Assembly (NCBI RefSeq): GCF_000327385.1
Contig: NW_008710662.1
Span: 4,621,063-4,685,062, forward strand
Length of the DNA stretch: 64,000 nt
Direction: 5' to 3'
Source: Lottia gigantea
Lineage: Eukaryota; Mollusca; Gastropoda; Lottiidae
Shown here: in pieces, positions 14,401 to 29,400 of the stretch
How positions within the stretch are numbered: the first letter of the stretch is position 1
Layout of the letters: each line of letters starts with the position of its first letter
Program-made: the position numbers and the translations under genes
Notes under the pieces: model-generated
The model's input: the letters and a program-made list of their open reading frames with translations, nothing else
Databases searched by the model: none
What the model was told of the DNA's origin: nothing

Positions 14401-17400
14401 CCTTCCACGAATTGAGTAGAGCATCGCGTCCAATTGAAAATAAAATGCCACGATATACAACTATAAAGTTAAAAATAAAGTTTTAATGTCTTTAGTGGCG
14501 CAGTTCTTTTAAAGTGTCGTATCATTAGAGAATGCAGTGTCTAATGATTTATTGATTCAATCTATAAAACTTCCTTTGTTAAAACATAAAAAAAGATGTA
14601 ATGTTATATGTTTCACCTTTGAATTGAAATGACGCATGTTTCTTGACAAAAATATAAATGTTTTAATAAACAATCAGTGTGAGCTCTTGGCTTGGAAACA
14701 TACTCTAGCTTTGAAATTAATTAAAGTGCCAGAATTGGTATGTCATAGAAATGCAATATATTTCAACTGAAATTGATATCTGTTGCCAGAAAGAGAAAAT
14801 AATTTCGTAATCCAAAATTAAAGTGAGTCTAATTACGGACATCAGGTTTCATACAATGAAACGGTATATGAAAGGCATTGAGGCCTCTACATCTAAACGA
14901 AGTTTGTGTACGAATTTGAGAATCTGTTACTGGATAGAAATTTCGATTTGACGTTTTAAAGACGGAAATATACAAAATGGCTATCTGAAGGTATAACTTT
15001 ATGACTCTAAAAGCACCTAGTGTATTCTGATATGTCACTCGATTCAGTCTACCCTAACACATTTAAGAAGGCTTATCTAGTTTCGGAGACTGCGATAGTC
15101 TTTTGATGTGCAGTTGGTGGTAGTTTTTATATCCGGGCATCTTCAAAATGTCTAGGTATTACGAACTTATACCTTGATTGTAATAGCCACCTTCCTTGTG
15201 TCATCGAGGTTTGTAAATGCAGCAATGAACTGTACGCTACCAATTACAGCCTAAACCACGATGTTTACAGTCGTTCTGTCAAGGGCTCTGATGGACTGTT
15301 TTTGCTGGCGTACAATCCAATCAAATCACCACATTCTGTCATGCAACTATGTGGCTATTGCAGTCAATGTATAAGTTCGTAATTGAAATAGAATAGTGCA
15401 AATAAATGTTCCCGATGAGCATTAAAAGGTCAGAATGACTTGAGGGGACATGCACTGAAGAAACAAAGACTTTGTACGCTATCCAATTCCATTTTATAGA
15501 CATTAATCAATATAATTCGTATTGAAATAAATATCAAAAGATTGGATTGGAATAATGAAATGATGTGTTTGCTTTGTGTTCAAGAGGTCGATGCGTCCAT
15601 CATTGTATTAAATGGACAGATAACACTTCTTTGTGCAAGTTTTATTTTATAGGTAAACTAGAACTGGCACAGAAAATTCTTACACTTTGTAAAATGAAAC
15701 TGAGATGAGATGGGGGAGATACGATGGAAAAGCCATGATACCCATCGTAGTAACGCCATCTCATAATAATCGAGTAAGTGATTTTAGCTCAATTTTGACC
15801 TTAACCTGAGACATGATAAGGATGACGAATGCCAATGTTCAGTGGCGGAGCCAAAGAGGCTCGCAAGTTTTTCGGGCAAGAATCTCATAACAATCTCAGC
15901 TATTTCGTTGCCCCCCCCCCCCCCCCCCCCCCCCAACATCAATATAATATATTATGTGGTCAAATAAAACTTACAATTCCTCTATTTGGTTCCATTTTGA
16001 GAAAATTTTTCCCGGAAAACTATTCAATCTATTCTTCGTGAGAAACCTAAATAATGGAAAAGTATATACAGTCAAGTAACCTAATTTCGTGCTAACCTAT
16101 TTTTCGTGCATTTCCGGAAATGATTAATAAGTTACACGTGCGACCTCGCGTGACCTCCGCATATGCTTGTTTTGATAAGCGTGGATTTTCTGTATATTAT
16201 CAACTAGTAGAATGAATTCGGTAGTTTCAAGCAAGGTAATATGTATTAATGTATACTTTGACAAATACAAAATGGCGGATTTCAGTTATTACCAAACGTC
16301 ACCGTTTTTTATTGGACGAATTTCCCTATAATCCCAAGCGGTAATCGGAATTCCAAGTGTCGTCTGCTAGAATGTAGTCCAACGAATAAAGTCACGTGAT
16401 CAACTAGCGGATTCCGTGTCAGCGGATATTTTTTATGGAACACAAAGTGGGCCATATTCTTATGTTGTTTCAGTGACTTTTAGCAATAAATCACGCTAAG
16501 TATCTTATTTCGTTATTTTTTTTGTTAAAATCGTGGTTCTTTAAAGGAATTGTCACTAGTTATAATGAATTGATATTAAAGATAAATACTAAGAGAAGTT
16601 TTTTTACCACCCGGTATCCATACAACGTGTTTTTCTCGACTTATTTATAGAACAAACACGAAAATAGGTGACGCATTCTGCCGCCGTTGCAGAGTTGGTT
16701 GCTCATGAAATATGGATCAAAGTGAGGGATTAATAGAAAATCGAAACAAACCAATTTTAATTATTTTGTAGAATATCTGAGGAAACATCTAGGACATAAA
16801 AAAAATGCGTTTTTTTAACTTTGACGAAATTCGGTGTTGAATCCTTATATGCACGAAAATAGATTACACCACTGTACTGACTTATGAAAGATAATTTTTA
16901 AATTTTAAATTTAACATTGTCTGTGTGAAAAAAGCCACAACTGTAATGAGTGTGAAAAAAAAAGTTGGCAGTTTGGTCAATTAACATGCATTATTTACTT
17001 TAAGAGATATTGCGAAATATGTAAATGAACATGGTGGATTTCATTCTCAGCATTGAGTTTTCAAATTACTCAAAGGACACTTTTTGCTAGAAGAAAAATG
17101 TGAAGCCATTAATATATTATACCTACACTCTTTTCAATCTCCAATTATAGCGAAATGTATCATCTTCTATCATTTTAACTCGAGATGAAGTCACGTGGCT
17201 GGAATTAAAAGTAGATCAAACAGTGACATCACAGCACTGAAACACCAGAACACAGATTGTAGTCGTAAAGCTTATTTTCATCAATTCAAGTTAAAAAGTC
17301 AAGTACAAAAGTATTATCGCTGATAGTCATTACATATTACATTCATGAAATGGGTTAATACAATTTCTCTTTTCTAGGGTGAAAAAAGTTGCTGATAATT

Positions 17401-20400
17401 ATATCTAGAAAAATAATATGACATTGTGATTTTTTTTTAAACAATTACCCTTGAAGGCTTATATTATACTTTGCAGTTCTATAATTTGATTTTATTTTCC
17501 TCTCCTAGGCCACTATTGTTTAGATTGAATTAAGTTGTAATAAGATAGTATAATCTAAGACGAACAATTACTTTCTGATTTGTATGACTCTCTACATTAA
17601 TCTGGATACATATATCGGGTGTCCCACAAAAAAAACGATAATACTTTTCATTTCAGGATTATTCCTTTATTATTAAAGCTAATATTTTGAACTCTCAATT
17701 ATCGAGGTATAAGACATCTTTTCTCGAAAAATTAGCTTCATGGGTTGAAACACTTTGAAATGGAAGCATTTTAAAAAATCCTTGTCAAAAATTTCAATGC
17801 CAACCCTCACCAACCTCTCGATTGCAATCAAAAAGATTACTCTCAAGTTGTGAAAGTTTAAATTGGATAAAAAATTTCTTTTTGATACTGGAACTGAAGG
17901 AGAGAATTAGGCACTAATGGAATTAAATCAATCTAAACACAATTTTGTCATGGAAAGATCATGGCTGAGCAGTTTGTACTGAAAATGGTGGTCACATAGC
18001 CCATTTGTTCTATTAAAATTGAAATTGAATCAAAGTGAAATTACAAAAATACTTCCGGCTTTTAAATTTTAAAGTAATTTATAAAATACTGTCATTTCAA
18101 AGTGTTTTAAAGTACGAAGCTAATGTTTTGTAAAAAGAAGCCTAATATATCTATAATTATGAGGTTACAATTTTATGGCTATAGCTGTGATACTTTATGA
18201 ATAAGCCTGGAGTGAAAAATGTTATCGTTTTGTCTGGACCACCCGATATAACATGAATTATAGTATTTGTGGTCAAAATTCATGATCAAGTCATAAATGG
18301 GGGAAGATCGATTCTCTGACTGAAAACAAAATTCAGATAGAATTTAGTGCAATTATACTCATGTAGGCCTACACATTTTATTCCCAATTTGAAGTTATAA
18401 CCATTTTGTTCGAATATCTGAAACTGGTTAAATTATGTCCAATAAGTGAGCGGGTGGTGAGTAACGACTACAAGCAAACTGGGAATATTGCTAGATTTAG
18501 TGTTCTAAGGACACATAAGGCGATGGTCAATTGTCATTAGTTCGTACTCGACTTTTTTTTTCTAGTAAAATGAATCTTTTCCTAAAATCTGCGATCTGCG
18601 AAGGATCTGATGAGATGTCTTGAATTGTGAGTTTACCGTGGTACGAATATAAAGCAATACTGGTAGCTGAAATGAATCTACACAGCCCCAATAGAAAGGA
18701 TAGGTTTTTGTGTTTAATGACAATGACAAGCAAGCATCTTGCTATTTAAAAACATAATTAAATTAAATTCTTGAACTTACATTTCTTTCAAATTAGTCAG
18801 ATTTTTAAACGCCTTTCTGTGAATCATCTCAAGGTTATTACTTGATAAATCTCTATAAGAAAGCATAGATTTACGGATTAAAACGTGGTAGCTTAGAGTA
18901 AAAAACAAATAGCTATATTGTGTCGACGAGAAATTATTATGTTGCAATGACAGCTTTATACTAAACATATGGAATAGATATGGAATGGCATGCAGTATGC
19001 AGTGAAAGAAATATTGCCAGGACATAAGACTGTTCTTTTTCGATTTCCAACTGCCGAGTGATTTTTAACGTGATTAACCTGTATAGCACATGAGGCCTTG
19101 GTTTATTGTTCCATTCAAACGACTGGACGCTTATTTCATGTTAGCCCCTCTCAACTGCATCACTGACAGCGAAACTGGGTTGAAAAATCCGAAGGTGCCA
19201 ATCATCTAAAAAGCAAGCAACTCAAACTGAACAATTGCGGCTCCAATATTTGGAATGGGTGTGGTTGAATTATATCATACTCACAGAGCTGTGACTTGGT
19301 TTGGAATATCAGGTGGTATTTCATCTAATTCAGCTTCTTCACAGTACAGATTAGTTTGTTTTCTACAGATACATTCCTCTGGTGTATATGGTAATACTGA
19401 AAATTTATTATCTTATTATTAGTCATTAATTTTTCATTTTTACGATTATTTGTTTGTCTGATAATGTTTTTTCAAAGCAATTGTATCGGTGATTAGAATT
19501 ACAATTAAGAGATCTCCAACTTAAAGATCTTATAAGCCCAACAAGATTATCTGTTATTCAAAGATACAACCGATCGAAATCATAATCTGAATCTAAATTG
19601 TAGCCATTTAAAGATATATAGTAAAATCTTTCCTCGCTAAGAGTGCAGAGTCGTGGGATTTGCGAAAAATAAAATATTAAATATTTAAGCATTATTTGGA
19701 TTTACTAGTGGTACTAAACTGTTAGTTTTTGTTATTATCTTTTATTTTTATTTTCTAAAAGAAGAACTATTCATATACTTCCTTCTAACTCCATTGAAAT
19801 CTTTTATATTACATGTGTAAAAGTTTGTCGTGCATTCGAAATTCAAAATCACATGAACAATCTGATGTTGCTATTATGTCCCATGTTATTCACTCTTTTT
19901 TGAAATTTATGGGTGGCAAGCGTTCATCTAGAAGTACGTTTATATGAACATTTCCAGCTGCGTCGACAGGAATAGCGTCAATGTTGACAATGTAAAAGGA
20001 CAAATGCGCCATTTTGGGGGCTGGTTTGAGTGTAATGTGTAAACAGTCTTCAGAAGTATTAGAAATGTAAGAAAAATCGCAATCGCAAAATTCCTTTAAA
20101 ATACTTCAAACTAGGAATTTTACTCAGTCTTTTCAATATTTGTCTTTTCTATGTATAACAGAGTATCTTAAAGGGGTATTCCGCTTTTTAGAAAAAGTTT
20201 TCAACATCAAAAATTATGCGATTTATATCTAAGTATCTTCTTGATCAAACTGAATTTATTTAATCAAAAACGGAGAGTACTTATTGTTAATAAAGCAGTT
20301 TGACCTAGTTTTGGTGTTTGGCATTTTAATGGCTCGTTATATTTGGTTGAAACCTTTCAAATACACAGGAGACATCTTTCTCTACAATTAGGCGTTTATT

Positions 20401-23400
20401 TTACTCAAATCCGCACAATAGTTATCTAACAACTTAACGAACTTAAAAACCTTCCGTAATGGTTTTAAATAGTTTTTGTGTTTAGAAATTAACTACTTGA
20501 TCTTTTAATTAAAACTTTTAGTTTAGATACGTTAAAGGGCACATTTATCTTGATTTTTCACAAATTTGAGCAAAAAAAATTCGACCTACATAAAAGCGGA
20601 ATGTCCGTTTAAAATTATCGTCTTTTTAATATTCAAACGTTGATACTTCTGGACACACAAGGATTTGAAGGCTCAAATTTCGACAGTGAGCTTTGAACAC
20701 TATTACTGATTCGCTTAAAATTCCCGTTTCTGAGACTAATTTACGATTGGTAAAAAGAATTGCGTAACTGTCCCTTTAATGAATTGCCATTGAACAAAAC
20801 ATTAGTTTGCCAGAGGACTACCATCTTGATCTTTGGTGTATTTCTCTTTCAGAAAAAGGCCTGTGGTACACGGAGCTATAGTTCTTGTCCAACCAAAACG
20901 ACTAGAAGTTTTTTCCATGTCAGCTCCATCAATCTGTGTGACTCACAATATGATACAGGGTTGAAATTCCGAAATTCCGATTTTATTTAAATGAAGCAAT
21001 GGTATTTTTTTTTACCAACTGATAGTTTTCGAATGAAACAAACGTGTTATAAAAAGCGAAATAGTACCAAGTTAATTGAAAAATTATACATAATTATATC
21101 TGTAAGACCTTAACAAAGATGTNNNNNNNNNNNNNNNNNNNNNNNNNNNNNNNNNNNNNNNNNNNNNNNNNNNNNNNNNNNNNNNNNNNNNNNNNNNNNN
21201 NNNNNNNNNNNNNNNNNNNNNNNNNNNNNNNNNNNNNNNNNNNNNNNNNNNNNNNNNNNNNNNNNNNNNNNNNNNNNNNNNNNNNNNNNNNNNNNNNNNN
21301 NNNNNNNNNNNNNNNNNNNNNNNNNNNNNNNNNNNNNNNNNNNNNNNNNNNNNNNNNNNNNNNNNNNNNNNNNNNNNNNNNNNNNNNNNNNNNNNNNNNN
21401 NNNNNNNNNNNNNNNNNNNNNNNNNNNNNNNNNNNNNNNNNNNNNNNNNNNNNNNNNNNNNNNNAAATTACAGATTGGATCCAATCTTTCAATTGTATGA
21501 TCCGATTCAATATTCGTTCAACAAGAAGAAAGAGGATTACGTAATCATCTCACCATCGGTAGGGACAAAGACCCAAATAAACGACGGAGGAAGAGTTACC
21601 TTTGAAATTAATTCGTTGTCCAATTGGTTGCTGCTTTCCGATGCCCATTTCCGATGCGATTTCAAAATCAAAGACGGCGCTCAGAATCGAATTCCACAAA
21701 CCAACACGACTTTAGAAAACAACTTCTTTCCGTCTTTATTCAGCGAAATGGTTTTGGAAGCTGGTTCAAATCCGATAGAGACCACAAAACACCCCGGCGA
21801 GTTTGACACAATGTTGAAAACGGTTCTGTATCCCAAAAACTACGATTCAGTTTCGGGATGGATTCCCGATGTCGGTGACGGAGAAGTTTTAAAAGAACCG
21901 GTAAGAAATCTTGCAAATGATGCCGATTTAGCTAGAGTTAGAGTTGTTGCTAAAAACACACTGGAAAGAGTGACTCGCGGAGTAAATCACGGATTTGAAA
22001 AACGAGCGCTTCAATACAACAACTCTGTCGAGAACAACAGATGGGGTAATTACGTAAATTGGAAGTTGTATCCTTTATTTGGTCTCTTGGAACACAGAAA
22101 GGTTTCCATAGGTTTACCGTATAAAATTCATTTGCAAAGAGAAATCAACGACAACAAGATATTCTTTGGTGAAAACAACTCTGACGCTAAATTGGAAATA
22201 ACGAATATCCAACTTTACATACCGGTAATCACTCCTTCCGTAGAAGTGGAAACGAGAATATTCAACTCTTTAACCAAAGACATCGAAATTGCTTTTCTTC
22301 GTCGTAACACGGTAGGTAGCATGACTTTAACGGGAGAATCCACCACGTGGCCAATTACCAACACCGTCAAACCAGCGAGATATCTAATGGTCGGTTTCAA
22401 AAACCTGCCAGACTCTCAGACAAACAACAACAACATTTTCAGAGTGGCATTGAACCATACTGAAGATCCCATCATTCGCAAAGTTCAAGTCAGATTGAAC
22501 AACGATAATTATCCCAATCAACCTTTGACAATTGATCCTTCCAAAAAAGATTACAACGAATTGTACAGAAACTATAAAAACATGTGCGAATTGTTTGGAA
22601 ATACGCCTCAGTTTGAATACACAGATTTTTCACTCAATCATCCAATCTTTTGTTTCGATCTGTCAGCTCATCAAGAAGATCTTTTCAAAACAGGGGTAAA
22701 CATAAATATTCACATCAATAAAACACAAGGAGGTGTGACCGGCTACTGTTTATTGCTGGAAGAAGCAAAACATTTGATTAAAATATCAGATAGAAGAATG
22801 ATAAGAATTGAATAAAAAAACACCCTTTAAAAATGAAACCAGAAACTTTAGTTATGAAAATAATAGAAGCTATGGAAACGAATTCGCCGACTCTAATAAC
22901 TTACAACGGTAAAAAAGTGCATATAACCCAAAAGATTATCGATAAATACAAACATTGCAAAGTCAGAGACGATATAGACTTGGAAAGAATTGATGAGAAT
23001 TTAACTAAAAAAGGTGGATTTTTACCTTTCTTACCTTTAATCTTTGCTGGTTTAGCTGCAGCCGGTGCAACTGCTGGTGGAGCTGCTGGGATAGCCAAAG
23101 CTGTCAACGATAAGAAAGCTGAAGCCGCTGCAAACGCCGAAGCACGTAGACACAATTTGGCAATGGAAAGAGAAGCACGAGGAGGTTCGGGAGTAGGAGA
23201 TATATTAAGGACGGTTAAAGAATTCGGACAAAGATTTGGCGAAGAAACCAAGAAAACCGTTAAAGAGGGATTAAGCAAATTAATAGATAAAATCGACACT
23301 GGAGAAATGAAGGTCAAACACAAGGGCAACGCCATATTTTTTAAAAACATACGTTCTGGCGAGGGAATCTTCCTTTCAAAGTATAAAGGCAACGGAGTGA

Positions 23401-26400
23401 TTTTTGGTACGAAAATGTAATAAATAAAAATGGGCAAAAAATTTAATCATTCAGAAATATTTCCTAGTAACCCAATGCTCATGTGTATTTGCGGTAGTTC
23501 AGGTTCTGGGAAAACTCATCTCACTTTTAACATGTTGACAACACCAAACCTTTTAGATTTCGATTCTCTGTATATCTACACAACAACACCAGAGCAATCG
23601 TATTATCAATTTCTCAAAGCTTTGGAATATTTACCAAAGAAAGACGTTCAAGACATATTTCAATATTACGAAGAAAACGAAGAAGAAGTGGAAATAAAAG
23701 ATATCATAGAAAACTTCATTAAATCAAAGAATCCATCTTTCAATCCAACGGATATAAAAGTTTTTCTTACGAAAAATGTTAATGATCTAGACTTGTCTAA
23801 TATTGATAGCAATCGAAAGAACTTAATATTGTTTGACGACTGCGTAGCGCAAAGAAATCAAACTGTTCAACAAGAATTCTTCACCAAAGGAAGACATCAC
23901 AACTGTCACTGCATATACCAATCACAATCTTTTTACGGGATGGATTCTATGTTCATTAGAAAAAATGCAAATTGTTTTTTATTATTTGAATTAAACGATA
24001 AAGATTTATCTCAAATCATTCAGTCTATAAATCCGGAATGGATAGAGATACATGTAAAAAGGTTTGTAAAGCTCAATGGAGAAACCCAGATGATCATGGA
24101 TATGTATTTGTAAATACTAGAAAACCTGCGGGAGAAAGAGTTATGATCGATATATGTTAATTTTATTTTTTTAAAAATGACGGATTGGAATAATATTTTA
24201 AAAAGAAATAGAGAATATATCAAAGCTAAGAATAAAATAAAGACCCAAGTTGAAAAATACAAATTACAACAACTCGGATTAACAGAAAATCTACAAACTC
24301 TATTTCAACCCATATTAAAATCTCAAGAGGATATTAAAAAGAAATTAGCTTTAGAACCCACAGCTCATATAGAACCCAAACCGATTGAATATAATGGTAT
24401 TATAATTAGGACATTAGATGATATAAAACGTCTTTTTTCAAACCCTGACCCAGATTTACCAAAGAGCATTTCACCAATCGTTGATGATGAGGGTTTGTTG
24501 TTTAATGGTTTTAGAATAAGATTTAGTGGAAATTCACCACAATTCAAAATCGACACAAAAGACTTTATATTTACATTAACGAGAGGGTTAATAGATTTAA
24601 TGAATGGCGAGGATGTTGAAATTGCCAATTACAATGATTTAGAAGCATACTCAAAATTTCTAGATGCAATAAGAAGGTCGGGACCCGAAACAAATAGATC
24701 GAAAGAAGTTAAACTATATATAAGAGTAATTGATCATGATGATGGATACGAAGTTGACGAAGTAGATGATTATGCTGAAGACAACAATCCAATCATACAA
24801 GAAATAGACGAATTCGATGATATGGTGGCATCTGGACAAGGTATAACGTTTTTATCCGACGACAATAAAGAATTGCTTAATAGATTAGAAATAATATTAG
24901 CGGCCATGAAGGAAGGTCATCGATCGGACAGACAATACAACGAAGTCAATGGCATATTAAAACGGCTTTTGGAGAAAAAAATCATCACTAAAAAAGACTA
25001 TATAAACGTCATTAAAAATGTCCAATAAAGAACAATTGTTCGTTACCACCTCGAATAAACCAGACATCAAATTGTCTCTAGACTACGAGTATGAACTCGA
25101 TCGCAATAAACAGTACGAACTGGGATTAAAGTATTTCTCCGTTTACAATTCATCAACGAAAAAAACAATCTACTAAAAATATCGACGGATAACGGAGTTA
25201 CGTTCGAAACAATAAACTTACTAGCGGGAAGCTACGAATACGTAGCCATCAACGAATACCTATCCGAATACGCAGGAAGCGTGAACGGCAAAAACAATAT
25301 CGAATTCGAAGGTAATTTGAATCTGAACAAAATAAAACTGATCTTGAGAAATAACAGTCAAGTCGATTTCAACGTAGAAAATTCGTTGAATGCGTTACTA
25401 GGGTTCGATAAACGAATATACACACAATCGACATTGGCGCCGTACAAGGCCAACATCGAGAACGATATCGATGTGATCAACATTCACTGTAATTTGATCA
25501 ACGGTGGATTTTTCAACAAGCACAAAAGCCAAATCATATACAGCATACCGACTTTTACGGTGCCGATCGGATACAGAATTATAGAGAAACCGTTTCAAAC
25601 GACCTATTTACCAGCCAATTCTTTCATGATCAAAGATATAAATCTGGAAATCAAAGACGGTAAAAACAGGTTCATAGACTTTGGCAACGAAGAAATTGTC
25701 ATTCAACTTCTTTTAAAACAATCTTCATTCTCTTCTTGATTAGAAAGATAATCGAAATCATCAAATTCATAGTTTTCGTCAAAACTATACTCATCTTTGT
25801 CGTTGTAAGGATACACAATTCCTTCACTGTTTGGTGGTTTTCTTTTAACATTATTCAAATAACTTCTAAAAACTTTAGTTTGTTTATCATTTGGAATAAC
25901 TACTCCATTGGTGAAACTTTTTTCCCATGGTTTATTAAATTCGTTCGACACATCATGTCCGCTTGCTAACTGAACGTAATCTTCTACACTTATCTTATCA
26001 TTAGAATAACCTTTAAACGTTTTCTTTTCTTTTAAGACACCATCAGAAGTCAAAACGATGTTGTATTTGACTTTTGGTGCTAAATATAAACCAAATATAA
26101 TTCCACCGTCACCGTAATCGTTTTTACCTTTGCAATAGCTTTTTTCGGAGACCAAACCAGCTCTGTTTAGTTTTTTCCAATTTTTGGATGAAATGTACAA
26201 ACTATCGGTGTCGGTATAGTAAATTTCGGGTTTATAAAATCCATTTATGAAATGAAATTGTTCATTATTTTTTTACTGTGATATAAAACGAATGATCCCA
26301 AATGACTAGGTGTTAGTCGTGTAGATTTACTATCTTCGGTAGTAATCTCTTTTTCTTCAATTTCTGTTTCAACAATATATTGAGTATCATTAATTTTCTC

Positions 26401-29400
26401 ATAGGTTTTAACGCGTGAATCAAAGTTGGCCTGTAAAGTTGCTTCATTCCATAAATGTCTAGTTGTGAATATATCTTTCTGAATTGATTTACCATACAAG
26501 GAATTACCTAATAATTTCATGCAATTACTACCCACGATATTACCTTCTCGTTTATATTTATTTCTTAAATCTCTCAAAATTAAAATATAATCTCTATAGG
26601 GTGGAGTTTTAAAATTTTCTTCGTAAACTATACCATCTAATATTCTAATAATTCGTCCACCGGCTTTCACTATTTCTTGAATATCGACCGATGTTAAAAC
26701 GTCGTGACAGAAACCATTTCTGAACCTGATTTTGTTACCCGTTTCCTTTTTACCTTCTTTATTCGTGAAAGTGATTTTATCTTTAGCTGGTATCGGTTGG
26801 AAGAACATGTTTTTGGGATAGTCAAACCACACTGTTAAAATAGCTGTTCTAGGTCTGAATTTTTGTTTATTGAAGAGTTTTACAAATTCTTTTTCTTCTT
26901 CTGGTAGAAACGGTCTTCCACTTTCTGCTCTCGGATATTGACTGTCTAAATCCGACATGGCGGAAGCGTATAGACCGTTAGCATCAAATGCCATTAGTTT
27001 AGTACATTCTATTTTTTTAAGTCTCGAATGAACCTCCGTTTTGTCTTTTGTGCTTGCGCTGTATTCTTTGAATAAATCAATTATGTTATTACTTTCTGTT
27101 TGTGAAATATATTCCTTTAATACGTTACAAATTTCATCCATTTTGTTCGTTTCAAATGATTTTCTATTTGCCGAAACTCTTCCTCCTTTAATAGATCGTC
27201 TGATAAAATTTCTTATAAAAGGATTAGTGTGCGAATAAACTTTTTCTATATTTTCTTTTTCGGTATGTTTCGCAACCATTCTAGTAGTTTCATACCATTC
27301 TTCTTCCACCATTTCTTTATCGTAATGATATAAATAATACCAACCCTTTAAAGATAAAGATGGAGCCGTTAGATTATTGGACATATTCTGGTTTACAACG
27401 CCTTTCGTGACTTGGTTGTATTTTATCAAACAAGCTCCCAAACAGAGAGTGTCTCTCTTGGCGTAAGGTTCCCATTCGTGTCTCAATTCCTCCCAGTTGT
27501 CTTGCGTGTATTTAGCGATATCTACGTCGGCAATCTTTCTCAAATTCGCGGGGAGATTGGAAGAATTTTCCCATGCAGCCAAACTAGAGGATTCGTGTTG
27601 ATAGGAACACGTGAAATTAATATGTTGTAAATAATTACCCTTTATTTCTTTCTGTCTTTTCCATTTTTTCTGTAAATCTTCATCCGTGTATGGATTAGAT
27701 AAAGGAAAAGATAGAATTCCTCTGGGTGTTTTTAAAGGGCAATGCTTTAGTTTTTTTGTATTTTTAAGCACGATCCAGTTGTCGAAACCACTACCGTTGT
27801 GAGAAATTAATATTAATCTCTTTCTATCATATTGACCTAAATATTTCAACATTTGATCGATGCAATCTGTACCTACAAATATTTCTACTATATTAGTCAT
27901 GAGTTTGTTGTAAAATTCTTCTGGAATGGTATCTGACGACTTTAAATCTGGAAAGAGATTATTTATTCTGTTTAACATTTTCCTTAGTTTTTCTAAATTA
28001 ATTAAAGTGCAGGCATAAGGAATTGCTCTTCGCGTGTCATTTTCTGAATACGTTTCGCAATCCCAAGCGAATAACGCATCATCACTCATACTCGAAAGCA
28101 CGTTTAGTTTGAGAGGTGAAACCTGTGTTACTGCGTTGTCGTCTCTACACGTTTTCCACACCTGTTCGTAATTGTCTTCTATTTCTTGAATTCCCAAACT
28201 TTTTTGGCTTCTTCTAATCAGACAGAAATGCGAGTTGTGTAAGTAAAAAACCCAATCTAATTCATCGTGAACGTCTCTGGGGTGAAAATGTCTGTTTTTG
28301 GGATTATAAATTTGAAACGAAGTGTTAAATTTCTTGTTGAATTCCTTCATTCTAGTACAAGTCATCACTCCTTTTCTATTTGCTTTTGAAAACCCGTTGA
28401 TGTATTCTTGAAATTTACACGTTAAATCTTTGTTCAAAACACGATTGACGCATTTGATAAAACAGTGACCATCTGTAGGTATGTAACAATTTTCGCCTTC
28501 GTATTCATTTATCTTTTTAAGTAGATCAGTTCCTCCTCTACCAACTCTCGATCTTTTTATTTCTTGGAAATTGTCTTTCATTAAAATTATTTTTCCTGTA
28601 AAATACCAATCGGAAGCATCGGATTTTTTGTCCATATTTGAAAAGATATTGTGAAAGGTTTTGGCATTGAAACCGAGGAGTGACATGTATTGTCTGTGAT
28701 TCGTTTCCTCGACTATCTCTCCATCTATTTTAATTTGTCCTTTGAATGTTTTAAATTTATCAGAGATAGCCTTGATAACATCGGAAAATAGGGCGTTTTC
28801 TATCAATGTTTCATCGTCTGCAAGTTCGATTTTATTCATATTTTTGATTATTTCTTTATTTTGACCGCTGATATTTCTGTATGGAATTTGTCCAAAATTT
28901 CATTGAATTCTTTTAATTCTTCAACTATTATGTTCTTGTCTTCTCTCGATCTTTCGAAAAAGATGTACAATTGATTAAGATACATATTCAAGATATCCGT
29001 TTTCTTTTTATAATGAGCTTTCTTTTTGCTCGTGAAACCTAAAGTGATGAGACCGCAAGAAGTCGTTTGAACGGCTGTTAATGCAGCCAATACGGTTGGG
29101 ACGATGACCGGAAGCATTAATCCACCAGTCACGGCCGTTGCCACCGTTACTCCTACCGTTAGAACTGTGCTCGCTGTTTTTAAAAAAGAATCGATTCTAC
29201 TCCATGTTTTCCTGCATGTATTGCACTGTCTCAACTTTATTTTCAACTCTTCTTGTTTGTCTATCATGTATTGTTGTCTGCTTTCGAGTTCCATTTTTTA
29301 AGTCGTTAAATTAAGTGAATTTCCGATAAATGGAACCAAGGAATATCGTATAGAGCGTACTTGTTTGGCCTAGCATTATTATATTTGCGGGTATTAAAAG

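Larger units (their letters stand above)
13870..18780 (-). other. Receptor intron between exons 5 and 6
   Basis: 4.9-kb intron. It contains three inverted-repeat elements (listed separately) and a poly-C run at 15911-15934. The remainder is AT-rich with no gene that I can see. Confidence 0.5.

Noticed and set aside
15829-16041. Frame with a proline run
   Set aside because: The proline run is a poly-C tract, likely sequence noise or a simple repeat.
20990-21122. Left terminal repeat of the Polinton before the first gap
   Set aside because: No match to the sequence at the right end (34200-34440); the left end is probably in the gap.
22901-23437. 178-codon minus-strand frame
   Set aside because: Antisense shadow of the Gly/Ala-rich Polinton gene, which has better start context and composition.
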